Assembly: GCA_044375955.1 (NCBI GenBank)
Contig: JBILLS010000011.1
Coordinates: 1-47,203 of the forward strand
DNA: 47,203 nucleotides
Reading direction: 5' to 3'
Source of the DNA: VGCC01 sp044375955
GTDB taxonomy: Bacteria; Actinomycetota; Actinomycetes; S36-B12
Made by a program: the position numbers and the translations under genes
Shown: piece by piece, positions 15,111 to 23,542 of the stretch
How positions within the stretch are numbered: the first letter of the stretch is position 1
Layout of the letters: each line of letters starts with the position of its first letter
The notes under the pieces: model-generated
Told to the model about the DNA's origin: nothing
Seen by the model: only the letters and a program-made list of their open reading frames with translations
Database searches by the model: none

Positions 15111-15764
15111 CTAGAGCGAACGGCACTCCGGGGCCTGGCCGAACGACCCCCGAAGCCGCTCATCCGAGTCGAGTCCCTCCAGTTCGGTCAGGAGTCGCCG
15201 GCCCGTGTCATAGGCCTGGCGACCGGAGTCGATCGCCTGACCAAGAAGGAGGATTCCCTCGATCGGAGTTCCCGCGGATAATGCACTGTTCACGGTGTCT
15301 CGTGTGGTTTCTACCTGCACCTGCGCGGTCTCGTACAGCGCCTGCGCCTCGGTCAGCGCAGCCGCGGATTCGGTGTAGTCAAGGGGAACATCACCCAGAG
15401 CGAAACCGAGCTGATCGAGCGGCGCCTGGAGTCTGGCCATCGCCTTATCCACCTGCTCCTGCGCCTGCACCGCAAGGTCCTTGGTCGGGTCGAATTCCCG
15501 GAACGCGGATTCCGGGATGGTGCCCGCGACCTGCTTCAACGCGCTGATGGACGTGCATACGTCACCAGCCCAGACGATCTCGGCGGGGGTCGGATCAGGC
15601 GTCGGTATCGCCGGCTCTGTCGGTGCTGCTGTCGACACGGCTGCAGTCTCCGAGTCCGTGGACTGCCCGCGACTCACGAGGGCGATGGCGAGCCCGACGA
15701 CAAGAACGAGCGCGACGACCAGGGAAGCGATGATGCGCCGCCGACGATCGATGGTGCCGCTCAT
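15111..15764 (-). CDS. Membrane-anchored helical protein of unknown function
   Basis: A 217-residue protein with an Arg-rich cytoplasmic start (DRRRR), one transmembrane helix (about 11-31), a Thr/Pro linker and an extracytoplasmic, mostly helical domain with two cysteines (VCTSI near 68 and ECRSL at the C-terminus). It overlaps mazG by ATGA and precedes the adaptor gene by 18 bases, so it is probably part of the export operon. No family is recognised; a periplasm-side accessory factor is possible. Confidence 0.75.
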   Translation of the reverse strand: MSGTIDRRRRIIASLVVALVLVVGLAIALVSRGQSTDSETAAVSTAAPTEPAIPTPDPTPAEIVWAGDVCTSISALKQVAGTIPESAFREFDPTKDLAVQAQEQVDKAMARLQAPLDQLGFALGDVPLDYTESAAALTEAQALYETAQVQVETTRDTVNSALSAGTPIEGILLLGQAIDSGRQAYDTGRRLLTELEGLDSDERLRGSFGQAPECRSL

Positions 15765-16408
15765 CTCTCACCTTCCTGGATCACCGCGATGCGCATGCGC
15801 ACAGCCTGGCGTAGTGCCGCCTCCGCGTCCCAGTCCCGCTCACGGGCCGCGGCGACGAGCGCAAGGAGGAGCGCACCGAATTCCTCCTCCGACTGCACAT
15901 TCTTCAGAGTGGTCTCGGCAGCGGCCTGCGCGGGCACCGCGGGGAGGTCGAGGGATGCGCTGCGTGCGAGAAGTTTCGCGGCACGCACCAATGCCGGCAG
16001 TGATTCCGGAATCCCGTCGGTGACCGAGGCGCGGCCTTTCTCCTTCGCCTTCAGGGCGTGCCAGTTCGCCTCTACCTGCTCGGCGGTGTCCGCAGTCGCA
16101 TCCCCGAACACATGCGGATGGCGGGCGATCAGCTTTGTGATGATGCCGTCGGCAACGTCGTCGATATCCCAGGGAGTCTCCGACTCCTGGGCGATTCGGG
16201 CATGGAAGACGATCTGCAACAGCAGATCACCGAGTTCCTCCCGCAGACCCGGATCGTCATCGATCTCGATCGCCTCGACGGTCTCGTAGGCCTCTTCGAC
16301 GAGGTACTCGACCAGTGAGCGGTGGGTCTGACGTGCATCCCACGGGCAACCGGACCGCAACGTGTCCATGACCTCGACGAGGTCGAGGAAACGCTGACCG
16401 CGGGGCAT
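15761..16408 (-). CDS. mazG: MazG-type nucleoside triphosphate pyrophosphohydrolase
   Basis: A 215-residue protein with the MazG metal-binding helices: EEAYETVEAIE (near 38) and EELGDLLLQIVFHARIA (near 56), plus the CPWD motif early on. It hydrolyses non-canonical or damaged NTPs to NMP and pyrophosphate. Mycobacterial and streptomycete MazG genes also lie near mfd. It is in the same strand run as mfd and the SurA-like lipoprotein, 16 bases downstream of the latter, and is coupled to the next gene by ATGA. Confidence 0.92.
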   Translation of the reverse strand: MPRGQRFLDLVEVMDTLRSGCPWDARQTHRSLVEYLVEEAYETVEAIEIDDDPGLREELGDLLLQIVFHARIAQESETPWDIDDVADGIITKLIARHPHVFGDATADTAEQVEANWHALKAKEKGRASVTDGIPESLPALVRAAKLLARSASLDLPAVPAQAAAETTLKNVQSEEEFGALLLALVAAARERDWDAEAALRQAVRMRIAVIQEGER

Positions 16409-16424
16409 CGTCAGTCAAGCATCG

Positions 16425-17003
16425 TCAGTTGGGTGTCGAGAGATCGTCCGGGGGCGGCCCGATTGTGAGGTTGGCCGCATCCCACGCCCCGTAGCGCGGA
16501 CTGATCTCCACGCCGACCTCTTCGCTATACGCGCCGATGGTTTGGAAGACCGCGAGGGATTGCATATCCGGTGACTCGTTCGGTGCCAACTTCAACCCGA
16601 GCTTCTCCACCTGGATGTTGAGCCGGATGATGCCCGTGATCTGATCGGGTGCGACATCCTGTGTCAGCAGGTACTTCTCGAATTCCGCGATACCCCCCGC
16701 CTGCTCGCCGTAGGCATCGAGGACCGCGTCGATTTCACCTTCGTTGACGGTGACGCCTTCTTTCGTGGCGACCTGGTCGACCAGTTCCGTGGTGACCGCG
16801 CGCCCCAGGGCCGTGGCCATCATCGACGGCGATGCGTCATCGAGACTCTTTCCCTGCGCGGTGAGCAGGTTCTCAACCTCGGCGCTGATGGTCGCGTCCG
16901 TGATTCGGGTATCACCCACGATGGCTGCGGAGCCGGCGGTCTGGCCGCTGCACGCGCTGAGGGCGAGCACGGCCACGGCAGCGATGGCGGCGCGAAGCTT
17001 CAC
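16425..17003 (-). CDS. SurA N-terminal-domain-like lipoprotein
   Basis: A 192-residue lipoprotein: signal peptide with lipobox LSAC (Cys19), then a SurA/PrsA-type N-terminal chaperone segment (VGDTRITDATISAEV, helices to about 150). No rotamase domain is present, as in the actinobacterial homologues found between mfd and mazG. The GTG at 17003 is chosen because AGGAG lies six bases upstream and the signal peptide begins there. It probably assists folding of exported proteins at the outer face of the membrane; this is inferred from the family. Confidence 0.8.
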   Translation of the reverse strand: MKLRAAIAAVAVLALSACSGQTAGSAAIVGDTRITDATISAEVENLLTAQGKSLDDASPSMMATALGRAVTTELVDQVATKEGVTVNEGEIDAVLDAYGEQAGGIAEFEKYLLTQDVAPDQITGIIRLNIQVEKLGLKLAPNESPDMQSLAVFQTIGAYSEEVGVEISPRYGAWDAANLTIGPPPDDLSTPN

Positions 17004-17025
17004 GGAGCACTCCTGTTCCTGGTCT

Positions 17026-20000
17026 TCATTGTGCAACGACGTCGAGCAGTTCCTCGGCCCACGCCAGAAGTGCCCGATCGGTGGCGCCGGCTGGCTTCGG
17101 CACGATGATCGTACGGACTGCAGGCTTGACCACCGTCTTCGGGTAGAGCCGGGTGAGTCGCATCTGCGCCGATTCCCGGAGCTCCACCGGGGCCAGGCGG
17201 ATACCGGCGCCCTGCGCGACCACCTCGGTGATACCCACGGCACGGCAGTGGGCCCGGAAACGCGCCACCGCGAGGAGGGACTCCACGGTCTCGGGGAGTG
17301 GTCCATAGCGGTCGAGGAGTTCTGCCGCGACCTCGTCGACCTGAACGTCCGTCTGCGCGTCCGCGAGTCGCTTGTATGCCTCGAGCCGCAGTCGCTCCTG
17401 CGGTACGTAGTCCTCGGGGATGTGGGCGGTGATGGGCAACTCGACACTGACTTCACGTGTCTCCGGGTCGCCCCGGTACTCCGCGAGTGCCTCCCCCACC
17501 AGGCGCAGATAGAGGTCGAATCCGACGTCGGCGATATGACCGCTCTGCTCGCCACCGAGCAGATTGCCCGCACCACGGATCTCGAGATCCTTTAGTGCGA
17601 TCTGCATACCCGAACCCAAATCGGTGCGCTGGGCGATCGTGGCGAGGCGTTCGTGCGCTGTCTCGGTCAGCGGCTTGTTCGGGTCGTAGAGCAGGTACGC
17701 GTAGGCACGCTCGCGACCCCGTCCCACCCTGCCACGTAGCTGGTGCAGCTGTGAGAGTCCAAAGGTGTCGGCTCGATCGACGATAAGGGTGTTGGCGTTA
17801 GCGATGTCGATTCCGGACTCCACGATCGTCGTGCACACGAGGACATCGATGCGCTTCTCCCAGAAGTCGATGATGACCTGCTCGAGGGCGGCCTCACCCA
17901 TCTGCCCGTGCGCGACCGCAACGTTCGCCTCGGGGACGAGCTCACGCACGCGCGCGGCCGCTCGCTCGATCGACTCGACCCGGTTGTGCACGAAGAACAC
18001 CTGCCCTTCACGCAGGAGTTCACGATGGATGGCAGCAGTGATCTGTTGTGCGTCGTAGGGCCCGACGTACGTCAGCACGGGATGGCGCTCCTCGGGCGGT
18101 GTCTGGATCACACTCATTTCGCGGATACCCGTGACGGCCATCTCCAGAGTTCGCGGGATGGGAGTGGCCGACATCGCCAGAACATCGACATTGGTGCGGA
18201 GGGCCTTCAGATGCTCCTTGTGTTCGACACCGAAGCGCTGCTCCTCATCGATGACCACCAGGCCCAGGTCCTTGAAGCGCACCGACGGCGTCAGAATGCG
18301 ATGGGTGCCGATCACGACGTCGACGGTTCCATCACCCAGTCCCTCGAGGACGGACTTCATCTCTTTCTCTGTGTTGAAGCGTGAGAGCCCGGCCACCTTC
18401 ACCGGGAACGGCGCGAAACGCTCGGCGAAGGTGGAGAGGTGCTGCTGAACCAGCAGTGTCGTGGGCACGAGGACTGCCACCTGCTTGCCGTCCTGCACCG
18501 CCTTGAAGGCTGCGCGCACGGCGATCTCTGTCTTTCCGTATCCGACATCCCCACAGATCAGGCGATCCATCGGCACGGTTCGCTCCATGTCGCGCTTGAC
18601 CTCGTCGATGCACGCCACCTGATCGGGTGTCTCGACGTACGGGAACGCATCCTCCAACTCCCGCTGCCACGGAGTGTCCGAGGTGAACGCGTACCCGGCC
18701 GCGGACTGACGCGCCGCATACAGGCGCACCAGCTCACCCGCGATCTGCTTCACGGCCTTTCGGGCGCGACCCTTCGCCTTCGCCCAATCCGCTCCGCCCA
18801 GACGGTGGACCGAGGGTGACTCACCACCGACATACCGAGTGACGAGGTCGAGTTGGTCCATCGGCACGAACAGGCGATCCGCGGGATGGCCCCGCTTGCT
18901 CGCCGCGTACTCGATGATCAGGTACTCGCGTTCCGCACCACCCACGGTGCGTCGGATCATCTCGACGTAGCGCCCCACACCGTGGTGCTCGTGCACGACG
19001 TAGTCCCCGGGGGTGAGTGACAGCGGGTCGATGCTGCGCCTGCGCCGGCTGGGCATCCGGCGGATCTCTTGGGAGCGTTGGCCGAGGATGTCGGTGACCG
19101 TAAGCAGGTCGACGTCACCCCAGGTGAAGCCGTGGGTCCACCGACCTGGCGCGAGGGTCACCACGGACGCATCCGGTGCCCCGTCGATCGACTCGGTGAT
19201 GCGGGCGGGAATCTGGGCCTCGGCCAATTCCTCCGCGAGGCGTTCGAGTGGTCCATGTCCCTCCCCCACGATCACCACACGGTGACGCTCGGCGAGCCCC
19301 GCGCGGAGGAAGTCGATGGCGGCATCGGCGTCCGCGCGGAATTCCGTTGCCGGGGTTGCGGGCACGGTGACATCGGCGTCCTCGCGGGGCAGGGACGTGA
19401 CCTCCCACCAGGTGCTGCCCGCTGCGCGCGCAGACTCGGCGACCTCGTCGAAGGTGAGGTACGGCGCGGGTGCGAGTTCGATCGGTGTCTCACCACCCAC
19501 CGACGCGGCATGCCAACCGGCGGCGAGAAATTCCTCCGCCGTGCGGAGCACATCGGTCGCGCGGCTCTCTACCCGCGCCTGCTCCACGACGACGATGTGC
19601 GCCTTCGCGGGGAGGAGGGTGTGCACGCCGACCATCTCTCCGACCAGTGCAGGGGCGAGGGACTCCATCCCCTCGACGGGGATCCCCGCGGCCACCTTCT
19701 CGCAGAGTTCCGCCACCTGCGGGTGCACCTGGGCAAGCGACCGTGCACGCGCCCGCACCTCCGGGGTGAGAAGCACCTCGCGCACCGCGTGCGCGCAGAG
19801 ACCCTCCGCCAGATCGAGGGAGCGTTGATCCGTGACCGCGAAGTGGCGCACTTCCTCGACCTCGTCGCCCCAGAACTCGATCCGCAGCGCGTGCTCACTC
19901 GTGGGGGGGAAGACGTCGAGGATGCCACCGCGCACGGCGAGTTGACCTCGACGCTCCACGAGGTCGACGCGCTCATAGCCGAGGGTGACCAGGCGTTCGA

Positions 20001-20457
20001 CGAGCTCGGTCAGATCGGCGCTGTCGCCCGCACGCAGTTCGACGGGCTCGACGTCACCGAGTCCGGCAGGAATCGGCTGCATCGCAGCGCGTGCGGAGGC
20101 CACGACGGCCCGCAGGCGTGCGTCACCGGTGGCGAGTCGACGCAGGACGGCGACACGTCGTCCGACCGTGTCACTGGAGGGCGAGAGTCGCTCATGCGGA
20201 AGCGTCTCCCACGACGGGAAGACCGCGACATCCCCGTCGATCACCTCGGCCAACGCTGCGGCGAGGTCCTCCGCTTCACGACCGGTGGCGGTGACGACGA
20301 GCAGGGGTGATCGCTCGGCGATCACCCCTGCGACGATCGGTACCGCCGTGACCGGACTGACCACCGTGATGTGATCGGCAGTTGTCTGGGCCAATTCGCT
20401 GATGCGCGCCACCGATGGTTCCGCGCGGAGTGCGTCGAGGACGCCGCGCAGACTCAC
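17026..20457 (-). CDS. mfd: Transcription-repair coupling factor
   Basis: A 1143-residue ATP-dependent translocase that removes stalled RNA polymerase and recruits UvrA. UvrB-like domains span about 1-400, a CarD-like RNA-polymerase interaction domain lies near 480-560 (GDYVVHEHHGVGRYVEM), and superfamily 2 motor motifs follow: GDVGYGKTE (Walker A), DEEQRFGV (DEEQ box) and QLRGRVGRG (motif VI). A C-terminal TRCF domain ends the protein. GTG at 20457 is chosen because it overlaps the upstream stop (GTGA) and begins the conserved N-terminus; a longer frame upstream runs antisense-like through the phosphatase gene. Confidence 0.97.
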   Translation of the reverse strand: MSLRGVLDALRAEPSVARISELAQTTADHITVVSPVTAVPIVAGVIAERSPLLVVTATGREAEDLAAALAEVIDGDVAVFPSWETLPHERLSPSSDTVGRRVAVLRRLATGDARLRAVVASARAAMQPIPAGLGDVEPVELRAGDSADLTELVERLVTLGYERVDLVERRGQLAVRGGILDVFPPTSEHALRIEFWGDEVEEVRHFAVTDQRSLDLAEGLCAHAVREVLLTPEVRARARSLAQVHPQVAELCEKVAAGIPVEGMESLAPALVGEMVGVHTLLPAKAHIVVVEQARVESRATDVLRTAEEFLAAGWHAASVGGETPIELAPAPYLTFDEVAESARAAGSTWWEVTSLPREDADVTVPATPATEFRADADAAIDFLRAGLAERHRVVIVGEGHGPLERLAEELAEAQIPARITESIDGAPDASVVTLAPGRWTHGFTWGDVDLLTVTDILGQRSQEIRRMPSRRRRSIDPLSLTPGDYVVHEHHGVGRYVEMIRRTVGGAEREYLIIEYAASKRGHPADRLFVPMDQLDLVTRYVGGESPSVHRLGGADWAKAKGRARKAVKQIAGELVRLYAARQSAAGYAFTSDTPWQRELEDAFPYVETPDQVACIDEVKRDMERTVPMDRLICGDVGYGKTEIAVRAAFKAVQDGKQVAVLVPTTLLVQQHLSTFAERFAPFPVKVAGLSRFNTEKEMKSVLEGLGDGTVDVVIGTHRILTPSVRFKDLGLVVIDEEQRFGVEHKEHLKALRTNVDVLAMSATPIPRTLEMAVTGIREMSVIQTPPEERHPVLTYVGPYDAQQITAAIHRELLREGQVFFVHNRVESIERAAARVRELVPEANVAVAHGQMGEAALEQVIIDFWEKRIDVLVCTTIVESGIDIANANTLIVDRADTFGLSQLHQLRGRVGRGRERAYAYLLYDPNKPLTETAHERLATIAQRTDLGSGMQIALKDLEIRGAGNLLGGEQSGHIADVGFDLYLRLVGEALAEYRGDPETREVSVELPITAHIPEDYVPQERLRLEAYKRLADAQTDVQVDEVAAELLDRYGPLPETVESLLAVARFRAHCRAVGITEVVAQGAGIRLAPVELRESAQMRLTRLYPKTVVKPAVRTIIVPKPAGATDRALLAWAEELLDVVAQ

Positions 20458-21254
20458 GTCCGCAGCACGGAACGCAGGGCCGCGGCGATGTCCGGATGCG
20501 CCACGACGAGGTCGGTGACGTAGGGAGGCATGTGATTGAAGGTGACCGGGCTGCCATCGAAGTGACTCGGAACGAGCCCGTAGTGGACGGCGACGCCGTA
20601 GGGCGCCGCGACATCCCACTCGTAGAAGCCGGTGTTGTGCACATAGGCCTCTGCGCGCCCAGCGAGCACCTCGTTGACCTTCGCGCCCACGGATCCCACG
20701 TCGACCACCTCCACACCCTGGGTCATCCCCTGCGCGGCGAGCACGGTGCTGAGGTCGTCGACGATCCGTCCGAGTGTCTCGGGTGGACGGCTTCGCGAGG
20801 CGACGATGCGGATCGGCCGGTCCGTGGGCAACGGGTGGACCCCCGGGTCCGCATCGAGCACGCTGCGGGTAAGCCCTTGACCGGGAAGGTCGACGGTGCA
20901 GGCGCTCAGTCGCTGATCTCCCATGTCCCAGAGTGCGATGTGGACGGCGAAGTCGCTGCGGATTTGCCCGTACTCCCATGTCCCGTCGAGTGGGTCGACG
21001 ATCCAGACGCGCGCAGCATCGAGCCGCGAGGAGTCGTCTTTACCCTCCTCGCTGAGCACCGCATCCTCGGGGCGCGCCTCGGCGAGGGCTCGCGCAATCA
21101 ACGCGTGCGACTGGGAATCTGCGAGATCGCGGAGCGTGTCGGCCTTCTCCCGGCTCAACTCGGGTCCGTGGTCGGCGAGGAACTGCTCACGAAGTTCGAG
21201 CAGGAGGCGACCCGCCTGCTGCGCCACGTGTAGGGAGACGTGTGCGTCGTTCAC
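20454..21254 (-). CDS. cysQ: CysQ/inositol-monophosphatase family phosphatase
   Basis: A 266-residue Li+-sensitive phosphatase-fold enzyme. Metal-binding residues are visible in SEEGKDD, the DPLDGTWEYG signature (near 93) and WDVAAPYGVA. The likely substrate is 3'-phosphoadenosine 5'-phosphate (CysQ role) or inositol-1-phosphate. GTG at 21254 is preferred, with GGGAG upstream, because it gives the NDAHVSLHVAQQAG beginning typical of CysQ-like proteins; an in-frame ATG at 21269 would start inside pth. It is coupled to mfd by GTGA and follows pth. Confidence 0.85.
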   Translation of the reverse strand: MNDAHVSLHVAQQAGRLLLELREQFLADHGPELSREKADTLRDLADSQSHALIARALAEARPEDAVLSEEGKDDSSRLDAARVWIVDPLDGTWEYGQIRSDFAVHIALWDMGDQRLSACTVDLPGQGLTRSVLDADPGVHPLPTDRPIRIVASRSRPPETLGRIVDDLSTVLAAQGMTQGVEVVDVGSVGAKVNEVLAGRAEAYVHNTGFYEWDVAAPYGVAVHYGLVPSHFDGSPVTFNHMPPYVTDLVVAHPDIAAALRSVLRT

Positions 21255-21255
21255 G

Positions 21256-21846
21256 TCACTCCCGGGCATTGAAGGTGTTCTGCGTCGTTTCGAGGCCATC
21301 CTCCACCACGCTGACCGCGGCACGAGCGGCGCGGTCCAGGACCTGAGGGAGATCGGCTCGCTGATCTGCGGTGAAGGCTTGCAACACGAAGTCCGCGGGG
21401 GCCTGGCGGCCCTGAGGTCTGCCGATGCCGATGCGCACGCGATAGAACTCCCCGGTTCCCAGGGCACCACGGATGCTCTTCAGGCCGTTGTGGCCGTTGT
21501 CGCCACCACCGAATTTCACCCGCAATGTGGTGAAGTCGATGTCGAGTTCATCATGCAGCACGATCAGGTGGTCCGGTTCGACACCGTAGAACCCCATCAA
21601 TGCCGATACGGGGCCTCCCGACTCGTTCATGTAGCTCAGCGGGCAGGCCGCGATCACCTGGTGGGTGGCTCCCGGAATCCCGACGCGCAGCTCCGCGACC
21701 TCGGCGAGGGCACGCTTATGCCGCGAGGCCTTCGCGCTGTGTTCGGTAATGAGATCCCGCACGGCCATGGCCCCGACGTTGTGCCGGGTCGATGCGTACG
21801 CGGGTCCGGGGTTGCCCAGACCCGCGATCAACCACGGTCCGGACAT
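21256..21846 (-). CDS. pth: Peptidyl-tRNA hydrolase
   Basis: A 196-residue enzyme that recycles tRNA from prematurely released peptidyl-tRNA. The N-terminal GLGNPGPAYASTRHNVG motif holds the catalytic His; MNESGG and LHDELD supply the other active-site Asn and Asp. Its size is normal. It lies 11 bases after rplY, the usual L25-Pth neighbourhood. Confidence 0.96.
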   Translation of the reverse strand: MSGPWLIAGLGNPGPAYASTRHNVGAMAVRDLITEHSAKASRHKRALAEVAELRVGIPGATHQVIAACPLSYMNESGGPVSALMGFYGVEPDHLIVLHDELDIDFTTLRVKFGGGDNGHNGLKSIRGALGTGEFYRVRIGIGRPQGRQAPADFVLQAFTADQRADLPQVLDRAARAAVSVVEDGLETTQNTFNARE

Positions 21847-21857
21847 GGTGGTCGACC

Positions 21858-22427
21858 CTAGTCGCCGGAGGAAGCCTCGGCGGCCGGCGCGGCACCGGCG
21901 TCAGCGGCCGGTGCGGCGGCGGCTTCGCTCGCAGCTGCTGCTGCCGACGCAGCCGCGGCCGCTGCTGACTTCTCCTTGACGTCGTTGACCGCGTGATCGA
22001 CCGCAACGATCGGATCCTCACCGCGCGCGACGGCCTCCTCGAGTGCCTGCACCACGGCGGCAGGGTCGTAGCCCGCCTCGATCGCAAGCTGGTGCGCCTT
22101 GGCGACGGCATCCGCGTAAGAGCTGCGGATCGCGGCCTCCTGCTGCGTGATCACGACGAGGTCGATGTGCTCGAGATTCCGCTTCACCGGATCGCGCTGG
22201 ATATCGCGCGGCTTGGTGAGGAAGGTCGTGCCGTCGATCTCGACGCTGAGGACGACGCGCGCCTTGCGCAGGGCGAGGTCGAGCTCGTGCTCGGGGAGGG
22301 AGACATGCGTGAGTTCGGTGCCGCGGCCGTAGATGACCCCGGGAACCTGGCCACCGCGACGAACGCGGCGGGCAGCGCCCTTACCGAAGTCCGAACGCGG
22401 GGTCGCGCTGATGCTGACGTTGGTCAT
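21858..22427 (-). CDS. rplY: 50S ribosomal protein L25 (Ctc-type locus) with atypical C-terminus
   Basis: Residues 1-93 are a clear L25 5S-rRNA-binding domain (VPGVIYGRG near 28; DIQRDPVKRNLEHIDLV near 75). In most actinobacterial homologues an all-beta TL5/Ctc domain follows. Here residues 95-152 instead look helical (RSSYADAVAKAHQLAIEAGY, then ALEEAVARGEDPIVAVDHAV), and 153-189 are an Ala-rich, low-complexity acidic tail. A GAGGAGAG ribosome site precedes the ATG. It is between prs and pth. Confidence 0.92.
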   Translation of the reverse strand: MTNVSISATPRSDFGKGAARRVRRGGQVPGVIYGRGTELTHVSLPEHELDLALRKARVVLSVEIDGTTFLTKPRDIQRDPVKRNLEHIDLVVITQQEAAIRSSYADAVAKAHQLAIEAGYDPAAVVQALEEAVARGEDPIVAVDHAVNDVKEKSAAAAAASAAAAASEAAAAPAADAGAAPAAEASSGD

Positions 22428-22453
22428 GTCTCTCCTCGGCTCTCCTGCGCCTC

Positions 22454-22468
22454 GGCGCGACGCGCGCC
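22454..22468. terminator. Short GC hairpin between prs and rplY
   Basis: GGCGCG (22454-22459) and CGCGCC (22463-22468) flank ACG in the 116-base gap between prs and rplY. It has a six-base stem and no T-run, so it is at most a pause or weak attenuator. Nothing else was recognised in the gap. Confidence 0.25.
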
Positions 22469-22543
22469 ACGGGGCGCCGACGTCGATAACGGTGTTGCCA
22501 CCCTCGCCGAGGACGGGCCCGACCCTACCAACCGCCTTTTCGG

Positions 22544-23542
22544 TCAGTGCGACGAGGCTTCATCCTGGGTGGCCGCCTCGAACATGGTGGTCACCGAGCC
22601 GTCAGTGAACACTTCGTTGATGGCCTTGGCCAGGAGCGGCGCGATGGGGAGGATCGTGAGCTTCTCGAAGCGGTGCTCGGGCGGAATGGGCAGGGTGTCG
22701 GTGACCACGACCTCACTGATCGCGGAGTTCTGCAGGCGCTCGCGTGCCGGGTCACTCAGGATGCCGTGGGTAGCGGCCACGATCACCTTCGAGGCACCCT
22801 GCTCGAACAGGGTCTCCGCGGCCTTCACGATGGTGCCGCCCGTGTCGATCATGTCGTCGACGAGGACGCAGATGCGGTCCTGCACGTCACCGACGACCTC
22901 GAAGACGCGGACGTGGTTCGGCACGTCCGGGTCGCGACGCTTGTGGATGATGGCCAGGGGAGCACCGAGGACGTCGGTCCAGCGTTCGGCCACACGCACG
23001 CGACCGGCGTCGGGTGAGACGACTGTGATCTGCTCGCGCGGCAACTTCGCCGAGACGTGCGCCGCGAGCAGGGGTAGGGCGAAGAGGTGGTCCACCGGAC
23101 CGTCGAAGAACCCTTGGATCTGCGAGGTGTGCAGGTCGACGGTCATCAGCCGATCAGCGCCGGCGGTGTGGAAGAGGTCGGCCATGAGGCGTGCCGAGAT
23201 GGGTTCGCGACCGCGATGCTTCTTGTCCTGCCGCGAGTAGCCGTAGAACGGAACCACCACGGTGATGCGCTTGGCGGATGCCCGCTTGAGCGCATCGATC
23301 ATGATGAGTTGTTCCATGATCCAGGTGTTGATCGGTGTGGTGTGGCTCTGGAGAACGAATGCGTCCGTTCCACGCACCGATTCCTGGAAGCGGATGAAGA
23401 TCTCGCCGTTGGCGAAGTCGTAGGCGAGGGTGGGCGAGACATTGATGCCGAGTTCGTCGGCGACCTGTTGCGCGAGTTCCGGGTGAGACCGTCCGGCCAA
23501 GAGCACCAACTTCTTTTGGGTGGGCACGGACTTCTCGGCCAC
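22544..23542 (-). CDS. prs: Ribose-phosphate pyrophosphokinase (PRPP synthetase)
   Basis: A 332-residue enzyme making PRPP from ribose-5-phosphate and ATP for nucleotide, His and Trp synthesis. The PRPP-binding loop VLVDDMIDTGGTI (near 222), the ATP-flexible-loop region YGYSRQDKKHRGREPI (near 98) and the metal-site VDLHTSQIQGFF are all present. The GTG at 23542 overlaps the last base of the glmU stop (TAGTG), with AGGAGG upstream. Confidence 0.97.
   Translation of the reverse strand: MAEKSVPTQKKLVLLAGRSHPELAQQVADELGINVSPTLAYDFANGEIFIRFQESVRGTDAFVLQSHTTPINTWIMEQLIMIDALKRASAKRITVVVPFYGYSRQDKKHRGREPISARLMADLFHTAGADRLMTVDLHTSQIQGFFDGPVDHLFALPLLAAHVSAKLPREQITVVSPDAGRVRVAERWTDVLGAPLAIIHKRRDPDVPNHVRVFEVVGDVQDRICVLVDDMIDTGGTIVKAAETLFEQGASKVIVAATHGILSDPARERLQNSAISEVVVTDTLPIPPEHRFEKLTILPIAPLLAKAINEVFTDGSVTTMFEAATQDEASSH

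Noticed and set aside
19069..20310. A 413-codon open frame on the plus strand
   Set aside because: Antisense to mfd and without any domain.
20458..20979. N-terminal extension of Mfd by 174 residues
   Set aside because: The extension is antisense-like to the codons of the phosphatase gene and is Arg-rich; the GTG at 20457 fits the family's N-terminus and the GTGA overlap.
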